From: Diphasiastrum complanatum
Lineage: Eukaryota; Streptophyta; Lycopodiopsida; Lycopodiales; Lycopodiaceae
Assembly (NCBI GenBank): GCA_029204225.1
Contig: CM055109.1
Span: forward strand, 39,641,592-39,705,591
Direction of reading: 5' to 3'
DNA: 64,000 nucleotides
Shown here: in pieces, positions 50,459-58,790 of the stretch
Numbering within the stretch: position 1 is the stretch's first letter
Layout of the letters: each line of letters starts with the position of its first letter
Made by a program: the position numbers and the translations under genes
The notes under the pieces: generated by a model
The model's database searches: none
The model's input: only the letters and a program-made list of their open reading frames with translations
Told to the model about the DNA's origin: nothing

Positions 50459-53400
50459 TTATTAATGTCCTTGAAATACCTTAAGGTATATAGGACTAAG
50501 AAAAGGTACATGTCAAGTGTGCACATAGGTGCTTAAAGCTCAATCATCTATAAAGAAACGATAACTACAAATACAATGCATAAAAATGTCTGGTCCAATC
50601 AGGATCCAACATCCTGGAATAGTATATCATGATGTCCATTAGCATGGAAGAAATGGTGGATGGTATGCTGTGAAGGTGTCACTGGACGTGCTGTGGACCT
50701 CTGTCATCGAATAGGCTGCCGATGTCGTCTTTGCTGCCGTGGCGCTCTAGGCTGTGGCCTAATAGCTGTCTGTCTCTCTGGCCGTCGACACTGTCTCTGT
50801 TGCATGTGTATGAAAGAGTCTAGAATCTTGGCCTCTTCATCGGAATCATAGCCTGTGGGTACCTCTAATCTCTGTCGCCGACAGGATATGCACTCACTAA
50901 TGCTCAATTGTGTCAAGGAATGTGTATCAATATCTAATCTCCTCCTCCTCAAGTCTGCCATCTCCCGGATCATAAGTGCGACACATCTAGGATCCTCATA
51001 AGATATCAAGGTAGACAGTGTGGCTGGATGCTCCCTGAACAAGCAGCAGTACCTCCCCCGAATCTCATAGTAGGCTGGACATCTGAAGAGGAAGTCCTCA
51101 ATCTCATGCATAGCACACATGCTACAAAGCTGGTCCTCTCGTGGGGTGCCACTATAGCTGATGTGAGGAGACACAAAACTGACCCATCTCTATCCGCAGT
51201 CTGTGTGATATACTCCTCAACAAGTAACTAGGTACTATGGGGCAACCCGCTGAATCAAGGGTTAGAAAGTGTGCGGTAAAACTCACTCTTGGTCCCTAGT
51301 GGACCCTGCCAGGTGCTACGAAGATATGATCTGTAGAGGAGGTCTCTGATGAACTGATGGCTTCCTGCAGGTAAGTCTGTAATCTGGATACCCAAAGTGG
51401 AGAGGAGACGACAAGCCTGGGAATACCATGAGAAGAGGTGTCCCTCATGTGTAGGCGCCAGGATGAAGATAGAGCTACAACAACATGGTGTGTATTCCCG
51501 ATTTGAAGATCATCCAGCCTCTGTATAAATGTCACAATATGGAATAAGGCCTCAATCTGTATGGGGGTGACCGCGAACTCTACCAATATAATCTGATGTG
51601 GTACTGAGGGCTTAGCCCGTGTCATCTGAGAGAGCAAACGAATCTGGAGCCGAGAGATGTATGTCCAATCTGTAGCTGTCAGACTAGTACTCCATGTCTC
51701 GGAAGCATACATAGCTGAGGGCACCACCATAGTGTCAAAGAGCCGGCACTTACTAGTCGCATCTCTGATGTGTGAGCTGAAGCATAGTCTCTCCAAATCT
51801 ACCAGTGAGGCATAGCCCTTTCGTACCCGAGAAATACCCCAGGTATGTATAGGAATAAACAACCTCAAGTGGATGGCCATCCCATAGAAGTTGCTACTGC
51901 ATCATGAAAGACCTTGAGGTGTTGAAAACCATGACCTTAGTCTTGGCCACATTCACTGACAAACCCCACCGTCTGCAGAAAGAAAGAAGAGTGTCTAAGT
52001 GTCGCTGCAAACCCTCTCTCGTCTGTGAAAGCAAAACCACATCATCGGCATACAGGAGGATAGCAATAATGAGATCACCCAATGTACAACCCTCTCCCCC
52101 ATCACTCCGTATAACATGCTCATCAATGTAAAGACCAAAAAGTGTAGGAGATAGTGGACAGCCCTACTTGACCCCAATATTACTAACCACCTCTGGTGAG
52201 ATAACTCTTGATAGTCGAACCCTGCCAATAACTCACCTGTACAATGCTACTACTGCCTGAATAGTATCCTTGTGAAAGCCCGAATGATGCCATTCCAGAG
52301 GGCCTAATGGCACGTCCTATGTTAGGCCCGACCCCTTAGATTTTTGCCACGTGGCATATCTCCTTTGCCTTCTTCTCAATGATTGAAATGTGGCAAAATC
52401 GGAACGGTAGAATAAAATCCAACAATGTGAGGGAATAGATTCTCAGTGCCAATAAGACTTAGGGTAGAAGTCATCACCTACACTACCTTCACAAGTGTTG
52501 ATTCTTCATGCATTACCAAGAAAAACTTTTATTGAGTGTGGATTTATAAGAGAGGATTATCAGGAGCGTTTCAAAAAGCCATAACGAGAGACATACGTAA
52601 ACTGCAGTAAAGCATTTATAATGAGCCAACATAAGTGCTATTTACGATAACGATAGTTAAACCCAGTGTGCTACATGATAACGGAGTTGTATATGAGGTC
52701 CAAGTATGCTTCAACGATAAACAAAGCTAACGCATGTAGTAGCACGTTCCGATCCTATAGGTTGTTGTTGACCTTTTATAACAGCGAGACATAATGACAT
52801 TGTTAGTTGTTTGCATTTGCTCAAGATGTTAACTAAGTGTGAAAACACTAAGTGATGAGAAGGTAATGAAATGAGAGCGATTGCATCGCTGCATATGCCA
52901 GACAATTCATCATTGATAAGTAACTCATCAATGTGTGTGTTGCAAGCAAAAAATCATAAGTAAACAGGTCTGCCAACACAGCGAATTCCAGTATAGATTG
53001 CTGTAGCAGTGTTGCAAAGAAGTGGAAATTTTTTTATGTAGGCCATGCAGCAGACAGTCGCGATGGGCTATCTCTCTGTGAGAAACCATCAGACAAAGAG
53101 TATGTTTTTATAAGTGATCCATGCGGCTGTCAGCAGCGATGGATCAACTCTACTAGATGTATGATAAACAACACTCAGATGTATATGTTACTTAGTGTGT
53201 GCACCTTGCAGCTGTCAGCAGCGATCGGCAGCCATCAATCAATCATGTAATATATGTCTATTTTGTGAGAGCGTGGCATCTGTTAATCGCGATCGTCTGT
53301 CATATAAATGATATCAAAACATATTAAGCGTTTTGGCATGAACGATCCAACACATTTATTCCTACTCAAAAAGTGTATCATTCATGCTATAGTAGGCCGC

Positions 53401-53858
53401 AACATGCTATTACAATAAATGGATTGCAAAAACTGTAAAGAGCAGCGCTTCAAGTGCAAGTTCATACCTGTTCACACGTTGGATGTCCAAAGTAACGTTG
53501 TAGCTGGACGCTACTAAGAGAAGATAAGCACAAATAAGATCAATGAAAGTGAGATTAGGAGGAAGAAGAGAGAAAGAGTGGTAATGGTTGTCAGCATTGT
53601 TGTGTATAAATAGCCCATAGCTACCTTGATGACTCATCGTGTGAAGATCCGTGGAAGGAGCCACGATATGGCTTGTGTTAGAAGCCAGCATTATCCATCG
53701 TAGGATATGACAAAGGATGATCTTAACCATTGGGGAAAAAACCTTATGACCCTAAAAGATACTAAGAGAGTCCAGTTAAGTCGGGAAGTTTAACCGGTGA
53801 TATCAAAAGTGCGCACTTTTTTTTAACAAGAAGGGGTGATACAACATTAGATACTATC

Positions 53859-53896
<38 letters not shown>

Positions 53897-56335
53897 GCAT
53901 CCTTTGGAGGGTTAATTAGGCCTCACTGCACATGTGTCACGTATTTCTTACATATTGAAGAGTAGTTCCTATACTTGAATAACCTCTACAGCACAAATTG
54001 CAGGATGATATTGTTGCGCGAGCCTGCCCTGCAGCTTTGGAGGATTTGCGTGCAGAGATATTGGCGACGAACTGGTAATTGAATATCACCTTAGCTGTTA
54101 ATCAACCTGAGATAGAGCCTTGTTTATATTCTTATACAAAAGTATCTCAGAAGTCATTGATAGGTACATTTGTTGACTAACTTTTATAGATTTTTGTCAA
54201 AACAAAGGCCAAATAAAAAACTTCTGCTTCTTGTGGCATTTAAATTCAAAAGCTTTCCTTTAGCAGATGCAGATGCCTGATGGCTAATATAGACATCAAC
54301 TTTCAACGTTGGTCCATACTCATTCTAATGACAGTCTTCGGTCTTATTAGCAGTATGTTGAATTCGTTGCTCCTTGAAAACACTGGTCAACTCAGTGGCT
54401 TGAATAGTTGGCGGTCAAGGTCTCCGGCCTTGCTTCCCATGTCGGAATTTCCTATCAGTGAGGCTTGCATTGTGGAGTTCTTATCTAATGGAGAAGAGGA
54501 GATTCTAGTGACTAGTAACCATGAAAGTGCCAGAGTCTACGGGAGTGTGTAGCATGTGTGAACAACAACTAGAGAACTCACATGGGTCATGAAATTCCTA
54601 CTTCACAACATGTAAGTGCATATTCCCAAAGACATGTCTGTCTTTCAATGGTACGGTGAAGATACTAAAAAACTTTTACTGTTTGATCCACGTAGAAAGG
54701 CTAAATGGGGAATAGAAACATATCGTGAAAGTGACAAACTACAAGGAAAGGTGTTAACTCTAATGTAGTGGTGAGCTGAGTCATGTTGCTTATCCTTTAA
54801 AAACAAGAAGAGTCTTTCACAAGGCACTGGCTTGGACTATGTCAGCGCAAAATGGAGAGACTAGAGTATATCGACTTGTTGATCATAGGCTTACTAGAGT
54901 ATATCGACTTGTTGATCATAGGCTTACTACAAGAACTAGCTGTACAGGATGTTTGTTCACATGGACGAACCAAATTGCAGCTAGCATATGTGCACACTGA
55001 GCTCTCAGCTATGTTATGCTAAACTATGTGAAGATCAGTCTTTGTTTGAAATGGAGGCAGTCCCCTTTTAAAAGATGATACTAGTCAAAACCTGCTCGTT
55101 TCAGTTTTAGATTTCGGAAAATTGCATGGGATTCGTAAAATTCGAATAGTACATTCATCATACTACTTAAACTCGTCTTCCAGAACGCAAGTGGATTCAA
55201 TCTTTGTAGTGAAGGAAAATACAAAATCTTTGACTGGCCATTCATCATTTTGATGCACCATTATCTTTATGGTTGGAGGGAAGCTAAGCTGATTCTTTTT
55301 CCCGGGATTGTTTACAAAGTTATTTGAAGCAGCCTAATTGTCATGTTGCAGGAGTCAGGTATTTCAGAATGGTAGCAGAATGAAGACTATGATTGAGCTT
55401 GTCAAATCAACACATGCTACTTTGAAGCAAGTTGAACCAGCGCTTGGATTGGAATCAGGATATCTATTTGGACAGGCCAAAAAGTACGGTTATGCTGCTT
55501 TGGTGGCTGCCACTAATGGAGTTGCTTGTAGCTTGCAAAAAGCTCAGCAGGGTGAGCATGGAGTTAATGCTCAAAAGGCTGCAAACTGGCTTACTTATGG
55601 AGCTGCTGCCACTGAGTCTGTGCTCTCTATTGCTAGTCGAGGTATTAGAACTTTCCCATTGTTTGCCTCATTCAGTGCAGCTGATCAAATACATGCTGAT
55701 TATACATAAGCTTTGTAATTGTAAGACCTGTTTCTGTGGTTCTCTAACTTGTGTTCATAATGCTACTGCTAAGCATTTGTTTTAAAGTGGATTTGTACTG
55801 GGCTGTGAAAGGTGTAAGCGGGCTTACGAGTCTCAGTATTGGAAGTCCGTCCACAGAATCTGTATCTACAGTTGAAACAGAGGAAGCTACAAGAGAGGTA
55901 TTAGAGATGAGTAGACTGGTTGTACCTGGAATGCTGTTCCACATCATTAGAAGACCTTTGAAGCCCGAGGAAGAGATCATACCTGCTGTAGTTTCAATGC
56001 AAATGGATCTGGAAGTTCCGCCTGTAAACACAGCTAATGCATGCAGCCTTGCTTCAAAAAGTGAAATCACTCCCATGGATAGCCAGGAAAATTCACCTGT
56101 TTTGGAGAATGCAATTGAAACTTTCAAAAGTTCCGAGGATGGAAAAGGGGAATCTTCAAAAACAAAGCTAGAGGTCAGACATAGGTGCACTGTGGTGCGT
56201 GGTGATGAGCCCTCGTCAAGGTTCAAACGGATAGTTCTTTCCAGCTCGTTATTATCTGACCACAGCTTGCTTAATTATCGAGAGTGTTTATCGAACTCAA
56301 TACACTGGGCTGCCTCTGATGTTCCTGATATATAA
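36227..56335 (+). CDS. Lipase class 3 family protein, DAG-lipase-like (8 recognised exons; N-terminus not found)
   Basis: Exons that join in frame with GT-AG borders: 36227-36425, 36746-36833, 36995-37167, 37433-37520, 48672-48881, 54004-54074, 55352-55641 and 55812 (or 55788)-56335, about 547 codons. Motifs: KTAEGSLAAVAASLRKS and WGMADLTLGLYKL; KPAFYIAVDD and MSIRGTLTATDILTDLN; YAHSGMLAAARSFM; the serine nucleophile in LVLVGHSLGAGTASLL; QDDIVAR, a likely acidic-residue region; LRAEILATNW; and SDHSLLNYREC with the likely catalytic His. This order matches the plant mono/diacylglycerol lipase-type class 3 lipases (Arabidopsis At3g14075-like), serine hydrolases that cleave acylglycerol esters. 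No stop or frameshift occurs in 1.6 kb of coding sequence. Family members have extra N-terminal residues, so a first exon lies upstream. The end of the last exon is less certain. Confidence 0.9.
36452..36466. repeat. G15 homopolymer in lipase intron 1
   Basis: A run of 15 G 27 bp after the donor site of the first recognised exon, unusual in this AT-rich region. Confidence 0.95.
37585..37666. repeat. (GA)41 tract forming the 3' tail of a minus-strand LINE
   Basis: A pure GA run directly followed by AAGCTTTATTAATG, the conserved 3' end (in complement) of this LINE family. See the LINE at 37667-38200. Confidence 0.93.
37667..38200 (-). mobile_element. 5'-truncated LINE with (TC)n tail
   Basis: On the minus strand this carries the end of LINE ORF2 (frame 38170-37943, starting MIREMVLLRQDMYQPVHQP, matching MIREMADLRRRR of the copy at 50704-51174), an untranslated region with GTACATG-type words, and a 3' end ATTAATAAAGCTT followed by (TC)41 rather than poly(A). 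AATAAA just before the tail could be a polyadenylation signal. Its upstream end stops at 38200 and directly touches another (GA)n tract (38201-38262). It sits in lipase intron 4. Confidence 0.78.
38201..38262. repeat. (GA)31 tract at the 5' end of the LINE copy
   Basis: A pure GA run that directly abuts the truncated upstream end of the LINE at 37667-38200. The sequence to its right (TTAAAGTATCTTGG) does not match the LINE 3' end. Confidence 0.95.
38263..39050. other. Unrecognised repeat-like DNA
   Basis: No motif recognised. It may be a diverged part of the LINE that follows, but I could not place it in ORF2. Confidence 0.35.
39060..39505 (+). pseudogene. LINE reverse transcriptase C-half, plus strand
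   Basis: One frame set reads LYDVILVSLTTEGLQQHIDSL and, after changes, VVAFNTSRSFMQQ and CHLFDTLVTPTTLYVVEV. These match the YADD box region onward of the LINE at 51296-52100 (LLYADDVVLLSQTREGLQRH, VMVFNTSRSFMMQ, CRLFDTMVVPSAMYASE). It joins an oppositely oriented N-half at about 39505. Confidence 0.68.
39505..40639 (-). pseudogene. LINE ORF2 linker and reverse transcriptase N-half, minus strand
   Basis: From right to left on the minus strand: the linker (QAHFLSSSLHNNASIAFP, matching VDFLTTSLHTVASLALP of the LINE at 31307), the first reverse transcriptase block (IIEDLEPELLIHVADIL, FPSSWCTDVAHPIS), and in other frames the GCSLSPTLFDLHIDEL box close to 39560. Stops and frame changes are frequent. 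With 41179-41377 and 45794-46300 (endonuclease) it forms one decayed LINE that was split by later insertions. Confidence 0.72.
40640..41178. mobile_element. Probable miniature hAT-type element
   Basis: It interrupts LINE sequence. The left end CTTAGTTGCTTGTTCCGGAACG resembles the hAT end CATAGTTGCAC, and the right end read in complement starts CATATTGTACGTTCCG. Both ends carry GGAACGTTCC-type palindromes followed by T-rich or A-rich runs, as in the large hAT at 20922-26016. The centre has three to four copies of an AGATATGCGCGATGG word. No coding capacity, and no clear 8-bp duplication, so boundaries are approximate. Confidence 0.5.
41179..41377 (-). pseudogene. LINE fragment flanking LARD II on the left
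   Basis: Part of the LINE that hosts LARD II; the sequence continues at 45794 once LARD II and one copy of the GAGGG duplication are removed. A minus-strand frame (LDPLSVSPHQLYSILSLWLF) runs through it, but no diagnostic motif is seen here. Confidence 0.5.
41378..41847 (-). repeat. LARD II 3' LTR (left copy)
   Basis: Plus-strand ends TGTAAAGACCC and GGCCATGACA. Closely related to the right copy and clearly related to the LARD I LTRs, sharing CCCCTAAGATGAGGATAGG, CTATAAATAGATCACAT and GGACTATTCCAGGTCC. Confidence 0.9.
42990..43130. repeat. Extra block in LARD II relative to LARD I
   Basis: Between GAGCTGAGTCTA and CAATGCACATAATTTTAACTG, which are nearly adjacent in LARD I (3896-3930), LARD II has about 115 extra bases with repeated CCTTGG(A/G)TAA(A)GGGG words. 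It is either a small insertion or a local expansion. Confidence 0.7.
45296..45310 (-). other. Primer-binding site of LARD II
   Basis: On the minus strand TTGGTATCAGAGCCC follows the right LTR, identical in core to the LARD I site. Predicted pairing partner: initiator methionine tRNA. Confidence 0.88.
45311..45788 (-). repeat. LARD II 5' LTR (right copy)
   Basis: Begins TGCAAAGACCC and ends GGCCATGACA on the plus strand. Differs from the left copy by scattered substitutions and small indels. Confidence 0.9.
45794..46300 (-). pseudogene. LINE endonuclease C-terminal fragment
   Basis: The minus-strand frame 45902-45639 reads WWSNIVDYLMGSPSFIAKIS, then DFTISSTTLSDP close to the LARD II junction. 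This matches the end of LINE apurinic-type endonucleases, where a V/IDY-motif and an SDH/SDP motif close the domain. The frame runs on into the LTR only by chance. Confidence 0.6.
46980..47499 (+). repeat. Possible 5' LTR end
   Basis: The block ends TTCCAACA and is followed by a primer-binding-like site at 47502. The left end and a partner LTR were not found, so extent is a guess. Confidence 0.3.
47502..47513 (+). other. Primer-binding-like site
   Basis: TGGTATCAAAGC differs by one base from the TGGTATCAGAGC primer-binding consensus and lies 2 bp after an LTR-like CA end. No retrotransposon proteins follow. Confidence 0.35.
47520..48671. other. End of lipase intron 4, no gene seen
   Basis: Short frames on both strands (for example 47401-47808 minus) have no known motif. 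It ends in the acceptor of the exon carrying the catalytic serine. Confidence 0.5.
49310..49474 (-). pseudogene. LINE reverse transcriptase fragment (copy A)
   Basis: On the minus strand GQTGFRAHHTTSDHIFTL, then RKEQVYCCFADFRKAFDSMP. Same block as 32190-32330 and 49810-49950. Its upstream end directly abuts the (GA)n at 49475. Confidence 0.75.
49475..49530. repeat. (AG)28 tract followed by (AAG)n, LINE tail
   Basis: AG run followed by AAG repeats and then AAAGCTTTATTAATGTC, so in LINE sense AATAAAGCTTTC then (TTC)n then (TC)n. It separates LINE copies A and B. Confidence 0.95.
49531..50383 (-). mobile_element. Internally deleted LINE (copy B) with (TC)n on both sides
   Basis: From right to left on the minus strand: a segment like the LINE ORF1 RNA-binding region (ATLIIRFTSLDSRREALRCK, then GTTYIWMTILPTSRLRRGIK), reverse transcriptase fingers (YSTTDHIFTLRAIIEEAK, VYCCFVDFRKAFDFVPRSLL), then an abrupt jump near 49790 to the 3' untranslated region and AATAAAGCTT. 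Everything from the palm to the C-terminus is missing. The 3' end runs into (TC)n (49475-49560) and the 5' end abuts (GA)n (50384-50455). Confidence 0.75.
50384..50455. repeat. (GA)36 tract, LINE tail
   Basis: Pure GA run followed by GATCTTTATTAATGTCC, matching the 3' end of the family. It separates copies B and C. Confidence 0.96.
50456..52300 (-). pseudogene. 5'-truncated LINE (copy C): reverse transcriptase palm to 3' end
   Basis: On the minus strand: LLYADDVVLLSQTREGLQRH (intact YADD catalytic box, 52080-51894 frame), LSVNVAKTKVMVFNTSRSF, then in another frame CRLFDTMVVPSAMYASETWS and QMTRAKPSVPHQIILVEFA, then a Cys-rich end (LCSMCAMHEIEDFLFRCPAY) and a basic Gln/Arg tail. A 3' untranslated region and AATAAAG lead to (TC)36. 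LINE ORF2 proteins nick the target and copy RNA into it. Frames change at least three times, so it is dead, but it is the best-kept copy here. Confidence 0.85.
52330..53850. other. Unexplained block with four diverged GTCAGCAGCGATGG motifs
   Basis: It starts near a GCCACGTGGC palindrome. Between 53045 and 53300 related words recur about every 80 bp: CAGACAGTCGCGATGGGC (53050), GGCTGTCAGCAGCGATGG (53131), CAGCTGTCAGCAGCGATCGG (53210), and CTGTTAATCGCGATCG (53280). A minus-strand frame 53730-53410 is preceded by TATTTATAC and has a donor-like CAG|GTATGA, but matches nothing I know. It could be the remains of an unclassified element. Confidence 0.4.
53861..53893. repeat. (AG)16 microsatellite
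   Basis: AG run about 110 bp before the lipase exon at 54004. Confidence 0.95.
54075..55351 (+). other. Lipase intron 6, no gene seen
   Basis: Donor GTAATTG and acceptor TGCAG join TG to GAGTCAG, giving ATNWSQVFQNG. Apart from the 33-bp duplication at 54861-54926 nothing is recognised; the frame 54280-54552 has no known motif. Confidence 0.8.
54861..54926. repeat. Perfect 33-bp tandem duplication
   Basis: CTAGAGTATATCGACTTGTT and the following 13 bases occur twice in a row with no difference (54861-54893 and 54894-54926). Recent slippage or duplication inside lipase intron 6. Confidence 0.97.
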
Positions 56336-57760
56336 AATCTATATAGAGAAACGTTTGCAGCATCTGCCATCTCCTGATAAAGAACTTGCAGCCCCTCAAA
56401 AGCATGTGTATGCCATTTTCAATTTACTTCATAGCTTATGGCACCACACCTGCCCAAGGTCATGCAAGTATTCAGATTTTTTGGATGAATTTTTGTCAAT
56501 GAATTCTGGTTAAGAGAATTCGGAATAAGGTTGCAGGACGAGTATCAACATTTTCAAGACGAACTGCACAGATGCTCATGGATAGTGAAGAGAGGGTGAT
56601 TGTTCATAGAAGCAGATTCTTGAAACCGAAGCTTGTTTTTGTTCTAAACCAGCGATGTGTATATTCATGAAGCAGCAGATTATAACAAAACATGGTATCA
56701 ACTTTCTTTTCAATTGTGGTGTTTTCATAATTTGTTTTCACTTTGATATATATATATAATCTGTGCTAATTCATGTATATAGAGCTACAAACACATGCAC
56801 AATAAGAACAATAAACTGTCAAATGTTATTGATTCTCCTACAGGGATATTGACAAGCATGACATTAGGCAACCTTGCAAGCCCTGCCTTTATGAGTTCTC
56901 CTTCCAACAAGCTTACAATCTCTATAAATAAATGCTAACAAATGAGGAATTTCCAATTGGAGCCATTAGGGTTGGAGGTGAAACTTAATATCCCCTTCTT
57001 GGAAATGCGGTTGGGTCCTTGAAAGTCGATCCCGTGACCAAGTGGCCAACTTGGGGTTTAAAAAAAAATATTTTTAGGGGTCCAAATGCCATTACTAAGG
57101 CCCCAATCAAGAAAAACTTAAGAAGTCAGTAAACCCTGATTGCATGCCCTCAACTCTTCCCTAGAAACAAAAGCGTTGTTTACAATGTTGGCTAACATGC
57201 CAAAGCCGGTAATGAAAATGTTATTCAAAAAAGTTGAATATGTTGAAAGAAATCCTATGACGTTGAGTGCATATACATGGCAAAGTGGAGGAATGCAAGA
57301 GTTACAAAATGAGAAGTAAAAAATGATTGCTGCTAAATGAGGCATGTGCAATAGCAGATTATTCACATGTAGCAACTAGGTTTTGACATTTGTGACTAAC
57401 CTTGTTGCTAGTTTTGCAACTTTTCTAGAAGCATCAAATTGCTGTATTATACTGTGCCACATGCTACATTTTCTTGCATACGGAAATAGGTTCATGGTTT
57501 GATGTTTTTTTCACATAGGGAGCTAGCTTGGTGGCAGCCTAGGACCCTTGTAGCAAAATTTTACAAATAAACTGACCGTTTTGAAACCTCCCATCTGTAT
57601 TTGAGATTAGAGATATGTATAGATACAATGTACGGTTACAAAAATTATCAACAATGCTTAATCAGAGCTCTAACCTAAGCCAATTGGAGTTCCAACCTTG
57701 ATTGAGAAGAAGTTTGAAGAAACAAAGTGTTTCTGAACACAAAGCCTTGCTAGCTTACAG
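56336..57760. other. Lipase 3' region and intergenic DNA
   Basis: The first 350 bases probably hold the 3' untranslated region; AATAAA words at 56810-56815 and near 56928 are possible polyadenylation signals. A 56530-56670 stretch has coding character (VSTFSRRTAQMLMDSEERV then RSRFLKPKLVFVLN) after a TTGCAG acceptor-like site and might be an extra terminal exon. The rest shows nothing recognisable. Confidence 0.4.
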
Positions 57761-57767
57761 CCCCTCG

Positions 57768-57930
57768 ACACGAAACACGACGAGTTTCACGAACACGAAA
57801 GTCAACAAAGACGATGACGAGCATCTTTGCGAACTCGAACATCTGAAGACACGAAACACGAAGAGTTTCGTGAACACGAAAGTCAACGAAGACGAAGACC
57901 AACGGTTCGCGAACACGAACGATCCACGAA
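57768..57930 (+). repeat. 81-bp tandem repeat, in-frame (27 residues)
   Basis: Two diverged copies start ACACGAAACACGA at 57768 and 57849. In the frame 57702-57980 they encode 27-residue units beginning TRNTTSFTNTKVNKDDD and TRNTKSFVNTKVNEDED. The period is a multiple of three. The region lies in what is probably the LTR whose end is at 58777, so coding is doubtful. Confidence 0.75.
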
Positions 57931-58039
57931 CGAGATTCCCTTGCGGTCCTATACGAGAGAAAGGCGAACGAGGTAAATGAAACCAACGGTGGAAACGAAA
58001 CTTGTTCTGTCCTCACGCTCCAAGGAGTACCACCAGAGA

Positions 58040-58777
58040 TCACGCAAGTATCAGAAGTACATAGATCTGACCTGATGGCATGACGTCAGCAGATACTCCC
58101 TAGGTCGTGGCTAAACTGCCACTCTTGTAATTTTCTGGTTAGTTGTAGATGGTTAATCACTCTAATCTTAGATTTGCATAGAGAGATTGTACTTACTAAA
58201 TAATACTTGACATATATCAATAGAATACACAGTGTGTAACCAAGAAAAAAAGAATAACAAGAAGTAGTCTGATGCTAGTAAGCAATCATGACAAACATAG
58301 ACAAAAACTTCGCCTGCGTGCGAGAAGACAATGTTGTCTAGGATCAGAAGATCCAATTGTCCGCTAGTAAAGCGAGACTACTACTCGTGAGAGAGCCGTG
58401 CTTCTCTCATGCCAACGCACTGCGTGGATTCGCATGCAGTGCCCTGAAGAAATCAGAGAAAATCAATATAGATTATTTTTCTGGTTGTGTCTGATCTTGG
58501 ATGTCGAATGCATATGCTGTTTATTTTAATATGTCTGAGTTTTCTTGTTCCCTTGTTGAATTTCGCACCTTGGTTGAAATGAAGTCGAATGCTATATTAA
58601 ATTTATGAACGTAGATCAGTAGTACCTGACTACCCTCTGGAGGATTGTAGGAGTGTTTCAACTGGTAGTGCGCAGCGAACGCATTTGAACTCCATCCGAA
58701 TCTCGAAAGAGAGTCGCGAATGTTTTCGTGAATTTTTCTTCTTATCATTCGTATCGGAGCACCGCTCGACTCCCACA
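58040..58777 (+). repeat. Probable 5' LTR (right end fixed, left end unknown)
   Basis: The right end CTCCCACA is followed by G and a perfect primer-binding site. The left end could not be placed, and no partner LTR is seen before the window ends. Confidence 0.45.
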
Positions 58778-58778
58778 G

Positions 58779-58790
58779 TGGTATCAGAGC
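58779..58790 (+). other. Primer-binding site (initiator-Met tRNA type)
   Basis: TGGTATCAGAGC, exactly the plant retrotransposon consensus, one base after a CA end. It places the following gypsy gag on the plus strand in the same element. Confidence 0.8.

Larger units (their letters stand above)
48882..54003 (+). other. Lipase intron 5, 5.1 kb, with a LINE array
   Basis: Donor GTTCGTG at 48882 and acceptor GCAG ending 54003 join ATCCTGCAG to GATGATATT, giving NNVILQDDIVAR in phase 0. It contains the LINE copies at 49300-52300 and an unexplained block at 52330-53850. Confidence 0.85.

Noticed and set aside
54280-54552. 90-codon plus-strand frame in lipase intron 6 as an extra exon
   Set aside because: The flanking exons already join in phase and the peptide matches nothing in the lipase family.
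55751-56335. Start codon at 55751 as the beginning of a separate small gene
   Set aside because: The frame is the last lipase exon; a splice acceptor at 55787 or 55811 keeps phase with the preceding exon.
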